From positions 1-51,046 of the forward strand of contig JBCCXA010000024.1 of the NCBI GenBank assembly GCA_039192515.1: a stretch of DNA of 51,046 nucleotides, written 5' to 3'. The notes under the pieces are model-generated. The model was given only the letters and a program-made list of their open reading frames with translations, had not been told where the DNA came from and searched no databases. The translations under genes were made by a program, and so were the position numbers. The DNA comes from Verrucomicrobiota bacterium (GTDB taxonomy: Bacteria > Verrucomicrobiota > Verrucomicrobiia > Methylacidiphilales > JBCCWR01). This document shows positions 17,683 through 26,486 of the stretch, piece after piece. Numbering within the stretch: position 1 is the stretch's first letter; each line of letters starts with the position of its first letter.

Positions 17683-18402
17683 ATGCAAAGTATTCTTACT
17701 ATCTTCAAACGAGAATTTCTCGGCTATTTTCGCTCACCAGTGGCCTATGTCTTTTTGATAGTCTTCTTGGTGGCATCCATCGTCATGGCGTGGTTTGTTG
17801 GACGCTTTTTTGATGCGAATAACGCAAGTTTGTCGGGTATGTTCAATTTCTTTCCTTATATTTTTGTTGTCTTTATACCGGCAGTGGGAATGAGACTTTG
17901 GGCCGAGGAAAGAAAATCAGGTACCTGGGAACTTCTTTTTACCTTACCTATTTCAACAACTCATGCGGTTATTGGCAAGTTCCTAGCTGCTTGGCTTTTC
18001 ATCACAATTACTATTGCCATGACTTTTACCATGCCCATTACAGTCGGCTATTTAGGTGATCCTGATTGGGGGCTCATTTTTAGTGGATATTTGGCCAGTG
18101 TTTTAATGGCAGGCATCTACCTAAGTATTTGCTCTCTGATGTCAGCAGTGACTAAAAACCAAGTCATTGCTTTCGTGCTTGGCTTCATTGCTTGCCTCAT
18201 TATGATTCTGATGGGATATAGCATCTTGAATAATCTGATCGATTTTCTACCAGTTGCCGTATTGGATGCTATTGGAAATATTAGCTTTATGCCTCATTAC
18301 ATGTCAGCTGTTGAAGGAATTGTAACCATTAGTAGTTTTATTTATTTCATTAGCTTCACAGCGCTTGGTTTGTTGTTAAACATCATTGTCTTAGAACGTT
18401 AG
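17683..18402 (+). CDS. ABC-2 type permease (GldF-like)
   Basis: A 239-residue integral membrane protein with six hydrophobic segments. It starts with the cytoplasmic TIFKREFLGYFRSPVAYVF stretch typical of ABC-2 permeases and keeps RLWAEERKSGTWELLFTLPI in the coupling region. Together with the preceding ATPase it forms the core of an exporter. The length and order match GldF-type subunits. The next gene follows after 24 bases. Confidence 0.88.
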   Translation: MQSILTIFKREFLGYFRSPVAYVFLIVFLVASIVMAWFVGRFFDANNASLSGMFNFFPYIFVVFIPAVGMRLWAEERKSGTWELLFTLPISTTHAVIGKFLAAWLFITITIAMTFTMPITVGYLGDPDWGLIFSGYLASVLMAGIYLSICSLMSAVTKNQVIAFVLGFIACLIMILMGYSILNNLIDFLPVAVLDAIGNISFMPHYMSAVEGIVTISSFIYFISFTALGLLLNIIVLER

Positions 18403-18426
18403 AATTTTAAATTAGAGATATAAAAA

Positions 18427-20343
18427 ATGAATACACAATCTAAATGGATGGCCTTCGGGTTATTAATCATTGGTTTTATTTTGGTCAATTTCATTGGCTC
18501 CTTTATGCCGGGTCAAGTCGACTTCACAGAAGAAAATTTATATACCTTATCTAAAGGATCTAAATCACTGCTTAAGAAAATAGAAGATCCCGTTCAAGTG
18601 AATCTGTATTTTAGCCGCAGTGTTGAGCACCCAATCGTGCAAATTAAAAATTACGCTAAGCGTGCTGAAGGACTTCTAAAACAATATCAGAGAGCTTCAG
18701 GTGGGACCATTGAAGTGAACGTGATAGATCCACGTCCTGATACCAAGGAGGAAGAAGATGCCACGCGTGCGGGATTAACCCCGCAGCAACTGCCAAATGG
18801 AGAAGCTTTCTTTTTGGGTATTATGGTAAGTCAAGTAGACAGGGAAGAGACGTTGCCATTTTTAGATCCTAGAAGGGAAGCTTTGTTGGAGTATGACATA
18901 TCTCAAGCTCTTTATAAGGTTGGCAATACGAATAAGCCTAAGCTAGGAATTATAGCAGGACTTGAAGTCTTTGGTTCAGCCCCCCCTTCTATGCCCGGGA
19001 TGCCACCACAAATGAGTCAAGGTGGCGAAAAGTGGATCTTTTTAGGAGAACTCGAGAATTTCTTTGACGTGCAAAATATTGATACGTCTGAGGAGGAGTT
19101 ACCCACAGACTTAGATGTCCTCTTTGTGATACATCCTCAGGAGTTAAGTGACATCCTGCTTTATCACATTGACCAATTCTTGCTTAGTGGGAAGTCCGTG
19201 ATTGCCGCAGTAGATCCGTTATCACGTTTCCAAATGATGAATAGTCAACAACAACAAAACCCCATGATGATGATGAACCAATCGAATTCCAGCGATCTCG
19301 GTAAATTGTTCGGTGCTTACGGTATCAAATATGACTCAACCAAAGTGGTAGGGGACTTTGAGTATGCAACGAATGTTAGTGGTGGAAGATCGAGTGCACC
19401 AATGCTAATGCCGACTTGGATTACGCTAACAAGAATTGATAGCGAGCTACCACCGGTAGCTGAGCTGGATAATGTCTTTTTAGGAGATCCTGGGAGTCTC
19501 TCATTAAAAGATGAGGAAGATAGCTCGCTAACTTTTACGCCTATTTTGCAGGGTTCGGAGCGTTCTGATTCTATTGCTGCAAGTAGTTTAAGATTCATGC
19601 AGCCGGATGCCATCGCTAATCGAATGAATGCAGATGGCAAGGTGAAAACATATGCCGCACTCATTCAGGGAAAATTTACCTCGGCGTTCCCCAACGGTAA
19701 ACCTGAAGCCCCCAAGAGAGATGATGAGGAAGAGGAAAAGGAATCCAAAGAAACTGAAAAAGCTGAACCAGATAATTCTCTCAAGGAATCAGCTACTGAG
19801 TCTAAACTGATTGTGATTGCAGACACTGACTTTCTTGCTGATAGATTCAGTGTACAGCGTATCAACCTTCTGGGAATGAATGCGATCCGTCCTATCAATG
19901 ACAATTTAAGCCTTACCTCTAATTTAATAGAATTTTCATCAGGCAGTGATGATCTTTTGTCCATTCGAGGTAAAGGAACTACCTCTAGAGACTTTGATAA
20001 AGTTAAGCAGCTCCAAATAAAGGCTCAGAAAGAGTTTCAGCAGCAAGAGGAAGTGATCAACCAAAGCCTTACAGATATTCGTAATCAGCTCAGCGAGCTA
20101 CAAGGTCAGAAAAAGGAAGACGGTGTTTTGGTGGCAAATGCCGAACTTCGTAAATCTATCCAAGCAATGAAAGAACAGGAAGCAGATATGCTTCGTCAGC
20201 GCCGCGAGATACGAAAGAAACTCCGCGAAGATATTGAATTGTTAGACAACACACTGGCAATTCTTAATTTAACAGTTTCCCCGGCTCTTATTATTTGTTT
20301 CGCTCTAATTTTCTTTTCAAAGAGGAGCAAGAGTAAGGAGTAA
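18427..20343 (+). CDS. GldG-like ABC transporter accessory protein
   Basis: A 638-residue membrane protein with one N-terminal transmembrane segment (about residues 9-28) and one near the C-terminus (about 610-630), with a large extracytoplasmic domain between them. The DFTEENLYTLSKGSKSLLKK opening, VNLYFSRS, YAKRAEGLLKQYQRASGG and VIDPRPDTKEEEDATRAG blocks match the GldG / ABC_transp_aux family. A methionine- and glutamine-rich insert (about residues 275-290), an acidic Glu/Lys stretch (about 430-455) and a coiled coil near 520-600 are variable parts. It is thought to partner the permease in the envelope; the precise role is unknown. Confidence 0.87.
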   Translation: MNTQSKWMAFGLLIIGFILVNFIGSFMPGQVDFTEENLYTLSKGSKSLLKKIEDPVQVNLYFSRSVEHPIVQIKNYAKRAEGLLKQYQRASGGTIEVNVIDPRPDTKEEEDATRAGLTPQQLPNGEAFFLGIMVSQVDREETLPFLDPRREALLEYDISQALYKVGNTNKPKLGIIAGLEVFGSAPPSMPGMPPQMSQGGEKWIFLGELENFFDVQNIDTSEEELPTDLDVLFVIHPQELSDILLYHIDQFLLSGKSVIAAVDPLSRFQMMNSQQQQNPMMMMNQSNSSDLGKLFGAYGIKYDSTKVVGDFEYATNVSGGRSSAPMLMPTWITLTRIDSELPPVAELDNVFLGDPGSLSLKDEEDSSLTFTPILQGSERSDSIAASSLRFMQPDAIANRMNADGKVKTYAALIQGKFTSAFPNGKPEAPKRDDEEEEKESKETEKAEPDNSLKESATESKLIVIADTDFLADRFSVQRINLLGMNAIRPINDNLSLTSNLIEFSSGSDDLLSIRGKGTTSRDFDKVKQLQIKAQKEFQQQEEVINQSLTDIRNQLSELQGQKKEDGVLVANAELRKSIQAMKEQEADMLRQRREIRKKLREDIELLDNTLAILNLTVSPALIICFALIFFSKRSKSKE

Positions 20344-20385
20344 TCTCAGATACAAATGATGCCATTTTAACTCATTCTTAAGACC

Positions 20386-21495
20386 ATGAATATCAAACCA
20401 CTATCAGTCATTATCGTTATCTTAGCAGTGATCGCTGTAATTATTGGAGGATTAAGCTCCAGTAAAGACAAAAAAATTATTAAGGAGACGAACCAACCTT
20501 TACTAGACAGTAGCACTTTAGGAAAGGCAACTAAGATTGTTCTTAATGCTAAGATTGCCAATGAGACAATCGTTTTACAGAAGAAGGATACCGATTGGAT
20601 TCTTCCAGATTTCTACTCAATGAAAGTAAATTTCGAGAAGATGGAGTCATTAGCCAATGACATAATGGAGGCCAAAATTGGGAGAGTCGCAAGTTCGAAT
20701 CCTGAAAAATTTTCAACTTTCGAATTAGGTAACAAAGTAGTGGAGCTTTACGATAAAGACGATCAGCTAGTGTGGAAGCTTGATATTGGAAAAGATGGAG
20801 CTTCATCAGGTGCATTTGTGAATATAAATGAGGAGGAAGTCGTATATCTTTCGAATATCGCCCTTTTTTTTGATAACAAAGTTGAGGATTGGGTTGATAA
20901 GAAATTTAACGATTTCGATCCAGGAACTGTTCGTAAAGTCGCAACCGTGGTGCTCGATCCTAAAGGCAAAGAGGAGGTTGCTTTTGAAGTTAAGAGAGCT
21001 GATGGATCTCAACCCTTTGTGGCAACCACTGAACTTGGCGAAAAAGAGGTCACAGATCACAATAAGTTCCAAGAGATTATAAACACACTTAAGAATGCTG
21101 TTTATACCTCACTAGAGGATCTAACTAAAGAAGAGGTAAAGTCCGCACTGGCTAATACCCGTGACATTCAACTCACTTTTGCGGATGACAGTTCCATGAA
21201 CATCACCGTTGGTAAAAGCATTCCGCCAGAGCCTAAGAAAGAGAAGAGCAAAAAAGGCGAAGAGCAGGAAAAAGAGGAAGAACCAGCTCCTGAGCCAGAG
21301 ATTTATATGATTGTCGAGCACTCTGATCCTGATCATTCTTTGAACCGAATAGCTAAGGTGAAGGCCTTTAAAGTTCCTGATAACGTCTATGACCGCATGC
21401 CAGAAAAGTGGTTGGATGTTGTAAAAGAAAAAGAGGAGCCAAAGCCTAAGGGTCCCGAGCCGGCTCCAGCGACAGAAGGTGAAACTGAGGACTAG
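20386..21495 (+). CDS. DUF4340 domain protein
   Basis: A 369-residue protein with an N-terminal membrane anchor (about residues 5-23) followed by a DUF4340 region: LNAKIANETIVLQKKDTDWI, the KMESLANDIMEAKIGRVASS block and the KFSTFELGNKVVELYDKD strand pair. The C-terminal third has two highly charged low-complexity stretches (Lys/Glu/Pro, about residues 280-305 and 345-369), flanking a conserved strand and turn. DUF4340 proteins regularly follow GldG-like genes, as here, and probably act in the same envelope complex. Function unknown. Confidence 0.85.
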   Translation: MNIKPLSVIIVILAVIAVIIGGLSSSKDKKIIKETNQPLLDSSTLGKATKIVLNAKIANETIVLQKKDTDWILPDFYSMKVNFEKMESLANDIMEAKIGRVASSNPEKFSTFELGNKVVELYDKDDQLVWKLDIGKDGASSGAFVNINEEEVVYLSNIALFFDNKVEDWVDKKFNDFDPGTVRKVATVVLDPKGKEEVAFEVKRADGSQPFVATTELGEKEVTDHNKFQEIINTLKNAVYTSLEDLTKEEVKSALANTRDIQLTFADDSSMNITVGKSIPPEPKKEKSKKGEEQEKEEEPAPEPEIYMIVEHSDPDHSLNRIAKVKAFKVPDNVYDRMPEKWLDVVKEKEEPKPKGPEPAPATEGETED

Positions 21496-21600
21496 GGTTT
21501 TGCACATGAATGCCTGTCATTAGATGATTATTCCCGAATAGATGCAGAAACAAAAAGGAATAATCTCTACTTATTTGGGCGTTAAAAAAGCAATTATTTG

Positions 21601-21650
21601 AAGCTGCTCCCATGTGCTACTGGCAGCTTTAGAATAGCTAAAGGGTTTTT
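21601..21650 (+). terminator. Probable terminator of the ABC operon
   Basis: AAGCTGC and GCAGCTT (21601-21607, 21623-21629) form one stem; an overlapping CTTTAG-AATAG-CTAAAG stem (21627-21643) is followed by GGTTTTT. The second looks like a weak intrinsic terminator. It lies about 130 bases past the DUF4340 stop. Confidence 0.5.
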
Positions 21651-21705
21651 GAATTATATTTAAAAATCCAGGTTATGTCCTAACCCGGGTTCAACAGGGG
21701 GAGCC

Positions 21706-21784
21706 AAGCACCATGGGGCTACGCATCGATCTCTAGAGGTTTTGTAATCAGAGAACAGACAGCTTGGATTAGACACTGTTGTCT
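21706..21784 (+). repeat. Dispersed repeat R1 (partner of R2)
   Basis: Shares AAGCACCATG, GATCTCTxGAGGTTTT, GAACAGA and CACTGTTGxCT in the same order with 37943-38025. The two differ by small gaps and do not share a reading frame. It resembles a degraded noncoding repeat. Confidence 0.5.
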
Positions 21785-21870
21785 ATGAATCAGAATATGT
21801 AGCTCCTGGTATGAATAATACTTCATACTTCTTTTGTTTTTTATAGTCTTATTTTAAAAAAGTCTTTGAC

Positions 21871-21885
21871 GATAGGTTACCTATC
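21871..21885. promoter_or_regulatory. Perfect palindrome upstream of sucCD, possible operator
   Basis: GATAGGT-T-ACCTATC, a 7-bp perfect inverted repeat with a one-base centre, 76 bases before the sucC start and directly after a TTGAC that could be a -35 element. Such a site could bind a dimeric regulator; no regulator is identified. Confidence 0.35.
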
Positions 21886-21960
21886 TGAGAGCTTCATAGT
21901 TTCGTTGATTAAGGAACCGACAGCACATTCAATTAGTATTAAAAACCTTAAAAAAATTTA

Positions 21961-23145
21961 ATGAATATTCACGAATATCAGGCAAGGGAACTCTTAGAAA
22001 AGCATGGAGTTAAAACATCACGGGGGAATGTCGCAACGACGCCCAGTGAAGCAAAAAAAATTGCTCAATCACTAGAAGCGCAAAAGCTTGTTATCAAAGC
22101 TCAAGTTCACGCTGGTGGGCGTGGTAAAGGCACGTTCAAAAGTGGACTAGAGGGCGGCGTGCAGCTTTGTGATTCCGCTCAAGAAGTCGAGGATTATGCC
22201 AGCCGGATGCTTAATGAAACGCTAGTGACTCATCAGACAGGGCCCGATGGAAAAGTTGTTCGCAGTGTGATGATCGCAGAGGCAGTTGGAATTGAGAGAG
22301 AGCTCTATTTTGCTATTCTCATGGATCGAGCAACTTCACTTCCTATCGTCATAGCGAGCACAAAAGGGGGGATGGATATTGAAGCGGTTGCTGAAGAAAC
22401 TCCCGAAGAGATATTCCGTGAATCGGTCAACCCTGGTTTAGGTCTCTTACCTTTTCAAACGAGAAAGCTTGCCAAAAAACTTGGTTTCGAAGGCCCCCAA
22501 GCTCGTAGTGCTGGTAAGCTGTTTCATGCAGCTTATAACATGTTTATCGCTTTGGATTGTTCGCTGCTAGAAATCAACCCCTTAGTTGTAACGACCGAAG
22601 GAGAGGTCATGGCTCTAGATGCTAAGATCAATTTTGATGATAGTGCATTATTTAGACATTCCAATATTGAAGAGATGCGGGATAAAGAAGAGGAAGACCC
22701 TCTGGAAGTTCGTGCCTCTGAGTTTGATCTAAACTACATTAACCTAACTGGCAATATCGGTTGCATGGTCAATGGTGCAGGTTTAGCAATGGCTACGATG
22801 GATATTATTCAGCATTATGGAGGTAGCCCTGCTAACTTCCTGGATGTTGGTGGAGGTGCTAATGAGAAGCAAGTTACAGAAGCCTTTAAAATACTTGTAG
22901 AAGATACCAAGGTCGAAGCCATCCTCGTTAATATATTCGGCGGAATTATGAAGTGCGATGTCATAGCTCAGGGTGTCATTAATGCTTGGAAGACAGTTTC
23001 TTGTGATTTACCTCTAGTGGTTCGCTTAGAGGGCACAAATGTGGACAAAGGTAAGGAGCTATTAAAGGAAAGCGGCTTACCCATTATTACAGCAGATGGT
23101 ATGGCGGATGCGGCAGAAAAAGTCGTGAAATCTATCAAGAAATAA
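21961..23145 (+). CDS. sucC: Succinate-CoA ligase (ADP-forming), beta subunit
   Basis: Catalyses, with SucD, the reversible conversion of succinyl-CoA to succinate with formation of ATP (or GTP) in the TCA cycle. 394 residues, usual length. It opens [20 protein letters not shown], and has the ATP-grasp loop [19 protein letters not shown], the metal-binding [22 protein letters not shown] region and the C-terminal ligase block [18 protein letters not shown] with [16 protein letters not shown]. Followed by sucD after 11 bases. No good ribosome binding site precedes it. Assignment by whole-length family resemblance is secure. Confidence 0.96.
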   Translation: MNIHEYQARELLEKHGVKTSRGNVATTPSEAKKIAQSLEAQKLVIKAQVHAGGRGKGTFKSGLEGGVQLCDSAQEVEDYASRMLNETLVTHQTGPDGKVVRSVMIAEAVGIERELYFAILMDRATSLPIVIASTKGGMDIEAVAEETPEEIFRESVNPGLGLLPFQTRKLAKKLGFEGPQARSAGKLFHAAYNMFIALDCSLLEINPLVVTTEGEVMALDAKINFDDSALFRHSNIEEMRDKEEEDPLEVRASEFDLNYINLTGNIGCMVNGAGLAMATMDIIQHYGGSPANFLDVGGGANEKQVTEAFKILVEDTKVEAILVNIFGGIMKCDVIAQGVINAWKTVSCDLPLVVRLEGTNVDKGKELLKESGLPIITADGMADAAEKVVKSIKK

Positions 23146-23156
23146 AGGTATTTACA

Positions 23157-24035
23157 ATGTCAGTTTTAGTTGGAAAAGAAACAAAATTAGTCGTTCAAGG
23201 AATTACAGGTAAAGCAGGAGGCTTTCATGCCAAGCAGTGCTTAGACTATGGAACCAATATCGTAGCAGGCGTTACCCCAGGTCGACATGGTGAAAAATTC
23301 GAGGATAAGGTTCCAGTCTTTGATACAGTAGTCGAGGCCAAAGAAGCCACAGATGCCAATACCTCAATGGTCTTTGTTCCCGCTCCATTTGCTGCAGATG
23401 CCATTATGGAAGCCGCTGATGCCGGAATTAAGCTTATCATATGCATTACAGAACACATACCTGTGGTTGATATGATGAAAGCGAAGTATTTTTTAGAAGA
23501 TAGAGACTGTTTATTGATTGGGCCCAACTGCCCTGGGATTATCACACCCGAAGAATGCAAGATTGGCATTATGCCTGGATATATTCACAAGAAAGGTAAT
23601 GTGGGCCTTGTATCGCGTAGTGGCACACTGACTTATGAAGCAGTTTGGCAGCTAAGTAACCGAGGTTATGGTCAGAGCACGTGTATAGGTATTGGCGGAG
23701 ATCCTATTCATGGACTGACACAAAAACAATCTTTAGAGCTTTTTAATAACGATCCTGAGACAGAAGCCATTGTGATGATTGGCGAGATTGGAGGAACTGA
23801 AGAGGAAGAAGCTGCTGCTTTTGTAAAAGAGCATGTTAAGAAACCTGTGGCAGCCTTTATCGCAGGCCAAACGGCGCCTCCTGGACGTCGTATGGGGCAC
23901 GCCGGAGCCATTGTCTCAGGTGGCAAAGGTAGCGCAGCGGATAAAATTGCAGCGCTAGAAGATGCAGGTATCGCAGTTGCAAAGACACTGGCAGAAATCG
24001 GCGAAACTCTCATCAGCCAGATAAAGAAGGGTTGA
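23157..24035 (+). CDS. sucD: Succinate-CoA ligase, alpha subunit
   Basis: The CoA-binding, phosphohistidine subunit. 292 residues. It shows the CoA-binding start [27 protein letters not shown]-type loop ([10 protein letters not shown]), [20 protein letters not shown], and the [18 protein letters not shown] block in which His248 is the active-site residue that is phosphorylated. Co-transcribed with sucC. Its stop codon lies inside a strong stem-loop (24032-24058) shared with the convergent rtcB gene. Confidence 0.96.
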   Translation: MSVLVGKETKLVVQGITGKAGGFHAKQCLDYGTNIVAGVTPGRHGEKFEDKVPVFDTVVEAKEATDANTSMVFVPAPFAADAIMEAADAGIKLIICITEHIPVVDMMKAKYFLEDRDCLLIGPNCPGIITPEECKIGIMPGYIHKKGNVGLVSRSGTLTYEAVWQLSNRGYGQSTCIGIGGDPIHGLTQKQSLELFNNDPETEAIVMIGEIGGTEEEEAAAFVKEHVKKPVAAFIAGQTAPPGRRMGHAGAIVSGGKGSAADKIAALEDAGIAVAKTLAEIGETLISQIKKG

Positions 24036-24058
24036 TCCCCCTTATAGGGAGGGATCAA
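24032..24058. terminator. Shared stem-loop between sucD and rtcB
   Basis: TTGATCCC and GGGATCAA pair (8 bp) with an inner CCT/AGG stem around TAT. On the minus strand it is followed by CCCTTCTTTAT, which is fairly T-rich, so it may end both convergent units, more convincingly the rtcB one. Confidence 0.6.
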
Positions 24059-24061
24059 ACT

Positions 24062-25249
24062 TTAGTCTTTATATGGGTCATAGATCTTAGGACCTGCCAT
24101 GGCGACACCTATTGGACTCAGTGTGTGAAGAACTTTGATGGTTCCTTCATGAGCCTTTAATACTTCAGGTAATCGTCGGTAAGCTTGAGGTGCTTCATCA
24201 ACGTCACCGCCGCGAAGAACAACCCCGCGTTTCTTTAACCAGCGTCGCATATCGCCAGGTGAAATACATCCGCCTTCTCGAAACCGATCTTTGCCGATGC
24301 GCTTTGGTTTTCCCTTTGCTTTGGTTCTAGACATGATTCGTCCAGCCCCATGAACCGTTGAGAATAGTGCATCTCGAGATGTTTCAGAATCAACACCTTC
24401 AATGATGACAGCGTCGTCCCCCATGCTTCCACCAATAAACCCTTTTTGGCCAGGAAATGCTGGTGTTGCTCCTTTTCTCACCACCCAGTATTTTTCATCT
24501 GAGCTATCAGAGTGAAGCTTATGTGTTTCAAGCCAAGCAAAGTTATGGTGGTTATGTACTTCCTCTTTGATTTTTGCTCGCAAGATTTTCTTAGCCACAT
24601 AACGTGCAACATATTCGCGACCTGCGTAAGCATATCGTCCGGCTAAATGCATACCTGTGAGATAATCTTGGGCAAGGTTTGATTCGAGTTTTACAACTGC
24701 TGGAGCCACATCCATTCCATCCTTACCTCCTGCTTTATTTAGAAAGTAAGTTGCTGTCTTATGGCCTAAGCCGCGTGATCCGAAGTGTACGCCTATCCAG
24801 ATACGCTTTTCTTCGTCGGTAAAGATATCCACATAGTGATTGCCACTACCAACTGTTCCAAGCTGATCTTGGGCAGTTTTCTTTAGGCTTTTCATAGGAT
24901 CAATATCCCATGCTGGGGCATCAAAAAGCTCATGATCTACACTGTTTTTGTTATGTCGTCCCATACCAAAAGAGATGTTTTCCACAATATCATTCATAAT
25001 CTTTTCGATCTTGGGTCTGACATCTCCTAAGCATGCATCTGTTCTCAAAGCGAGGTTTCCACAAGCAATGTCGAATCCAACACCAGATATTGATATGAGA
25101 TCCTTATAAGCGATCACGCCACCTATGGGTTGTGCATAACCTTTATGGCCATCTGCACAAAGCACGGCTTTCTGCCCCCCTATTGCAAGGCATGTGTACA
25201 TTTGTTTAACAGTTGCGTCGTCGTGCCGACCAAATATTTTAAGATTCAT
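24062..25249 (-). CDS. rtcB: RtcB-family RNA ligase
   Basis: GTP- and Mn-dependent ligase that joins RNA 2',3'-cyclic phosphate (or 3'-phosphate) to 5'-OH ends, as in tRNA repair after nuclease damage. 395 residues, near the usual 400 or so. Metal and active-site elements are present: Asp60 and Cys63 in GVGFDIACG, the TVGSGNHYVDIF His, HFGSRGLGH, the HNHHNFAWLETH block, RKGATPAFPGQKGFIGGSMG and His300 in VHGAGRIMSR, the residue normally guanylylated. It is therefore expected to be active. The sequence is divergent from the E. coli type (for example CADGHKGY in place of the usual MPDVHLG). It is the last gene of a minus-strand operon: slipin, AAA+ ATPase, rtcB, with a 60-base gap holding a stem-loop. 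Confidence 0.9.
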   Translation of the reverse strand: MNLKIFGRHDDATVKQMYTCLAIGGQKAVLCADGHKGYAQPIGGVIAYKDLISISGVGFDIACGNLALRTDACLGDVRPKIEKIMNDIVENISFGMGRHNKNSVDHELFDAPAWDIDPMKSLKKTAQDQLGTVGSGNHYVDIFTDEEKRIWIGVHFGSRGLGHKTATYFLNKAGGKDGMDVAPAVVKLESNLAQDYLTGMHLAGRYAYAGREYVARYVAKKILRAKIKEEVHNHHNFAWLETHKLHSDSSDEKYWVVRKGATPAFPGQKGFIGGSMGDDAVIIEGVDSETSRDALFSTVHGAGRIMSRTKAKGKPKRIGKDRFREGGCISPGDMRRWLKKRGVVLRGGDVDEAPQAYRRLPEVLKAHEGTIKVLHTLSPIGVAMAGPKIYDPYKD

Positions 25250-25274
25250 AATTATTTATTTCTATGTTAGATCC

Positions 25275-25300
25275 TCTCCAGCTTCTGATAAAGCTGGAGA
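25275..25300 (-). other. Intercistronic 10-bp stem-loop before rtcB
   Basis: TCTCCAGCTT and AAGCTGGAGA form a perfect 10-bp stem with a six-base loop between the AAA+ stop and the rtcB start. No T-run follows on the minus strand, so it is more likely an RNA processing, stability or translation-control element than a terminator. Confidence 0.6.
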
Positions 25301-25309
25301 TTCACCAGT

Positions 25310-26413
25310 TTAAAATCCTATAGCTGGTTTAGGTGGATTGAGTTCTGATTCACTTGTTTCCGTGTAAATCTCAGCCAAGGAATAAGTTTCCTTTATTTGC
25401 AATGGCTTACCGAGCTTGTTAGCAAGCACGATAGCTTGTTGCTGTGTCAAGTTTTTGAATTGTTTTCTAGCGATAAGTCGTCCAGGACGTAAAACGGCTG
25501 GATCGAGAGCACTTACCGAACAATTGATGGTACAGATCAGGTGGAGTTTTAAAAATTCACCTAAGAGTCCATCAGTTATGTTTAGTAAGGCGCTAAGCTC
25601 ATCGCGGTTATCCCATTGACGAGGAAGGAGTATTCCCTCAGCGTCTTCGAGAATAACGATTTTCTTCATCTCTTTGTGGTGGTTTGATTGATTAGACCAA
25701 AAGTCCACAAATTCAGGATCCTTCAACATTTTAAAATTAGATGGAGGGATGAAGTAGAAACGGTGAGTATCTGCTAACTTGGCCACAAGGTGGCGGATAA
25801 AAGATGTTTTTCCGGTGCCTGGTGCGCCTTGTAAAAGCGTGATGCCATAATCTCGTTCTTCAATTGCCTCAACTAATTCGTCTTCCCAGATATTAAAGGT
25901 TTCCCCGTATTGAAGCGCTAAGAGATTAGAAGAAATCTCCTTATTTCTATCTATTTTAACGCTCTGCAGATCAATACTGCAGCCATTATATTTAACCAGA
26001 TAGAAGGTAGGCTCTTCTTTCTTTACGATGATATACTTATTGCGTAGGTCATCTAGACATCTATGGGCATATTCCTTAGTTGGTGCATACACATAGAGAT
26101 ATCCGTAGCTGAAATAAACATATAGTTCATCGTCGAATCGAAATAGAATACGGTCCCATCCTTGACTTTGGCCTTCAAAGATATCTGCTTCGTCAAATGT
26201 AGATCGGACGACATGGCTTTGAAAATCCTGATAGAGTTTGTATCCGTCCCATTCGCCTTTAGCTTCCAACATATGAATGGGCTTGTTTTTAAACTCTTCA
26301 TATATAGGTAGCCTTAACCACTCTTTTAATTCTAGATTGTAAGTGGTTTGTAAATCGACAGTGGAATCAGATGAGCTTTGCCCGCATAATGGGCGATCAT
26401 CATTAAATTTCAT
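25310..26413 (-). CDS. AAA+ ATPase of the RtcB locus
   Basis: A 367-residue protein. The C-terminal half is an AAA+ domain of the BCS1/CDC48-like type: Walker A GAPGTGKT at 196-203, Walker B KIVILEDAEG at about 251-260, an Asn sensor in CTINCSV (about 294-300) and LDPAVLRPGRLIA at about 303-315. The N-terminal 170 residues (FRFDDELYVYFSYGYLYVYA and similar strands) form a domain I do not recognise. No membrane segment is seen. It lies between the slipin (73-base gap) and rtcB genes in one operon, so it may remodel an RNA-protein complex or supply a damaged RNA to RtcB. This role is inferred from context only. Confidence 0.85.
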   Translation of the reverse strand: MKFNDDRPLCGQSSSDSTVDLQTTYNLELKEWLRLPIYEEFKNKPIHMLEAKGEWDGYKLYQDFQSHVVRSTFDEADIFEGQSQGWDRILFRFDDELYVYFSYGYLYVYAPTKEYAHRCLDDLRNKYIIVKKEEPTFYLVKYNGCSIDLQSVKIDRNKEISSNLLALQYGETFNIWEDELVEAIEERDYGITLLQGAPGTGKTSFIRHLVAKLADTHRFYFIPPSNFKMLKDPEFVDFWSNQSNHHKEMKKIVILEDAEGILLPRQWDNRDELSALLNITDGLLGEFLKLHLICTINCSVSALDPAVLRPGRLIARKQFKNLTQQQAIVLANKLGKPLQIKETYSLAEIYTETSESELNPPKPAIGF

Positions 26414-26450
26414 GATCGATAACTTTCTAGTTTTAAATTACCTAAGTTCC

Positions 26451-26474
26451 CCCCTTCCAAGAATAGGAAGAGGG
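26451..26474 (-). other. Intercistronic stem-loop between slipin and AAA+ genes
   Basis: CCC-CTTCC and GGAAG-A-GGG pair with one bulged A around AAGAATA. Minus-strand sequence after it has no T-run. It parallels the stem-loop before rtcB. Confidence 0.5.
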
Positions 26475-26486
26475 TTCATTAGGGGT

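Larger units (their letters stand above)
21496..21960. other. 465-base region upstream of sucC
   Basis: No gene. It holds the candidate terminator (21601-21650), a GGTTA-TGTCC-TAACC stem near 21671-21685, repeat R1 (21706-21784), a small AGACA...TGTCT stem and a perfect palindrome at 21871-21885. The last 20 bases before sucC are A-rich with no Shine-Dalgarno sequence. Confidence 0.55.

Noticed and set aside
16713..21495. Gliding motility operon
   Set aside because: GldA/F/G-like genes are present, but no other gld or spr genes are, and this set with DUF4340 is widespread in non-gliding bacteria.
23246..24058. Two antisense frames of 107 and 116 codons inside sucD
   Set aside because: They are shadows of the strongly biased sucD codons; sucD itself is certain and neither antisense product resembles a protein family.
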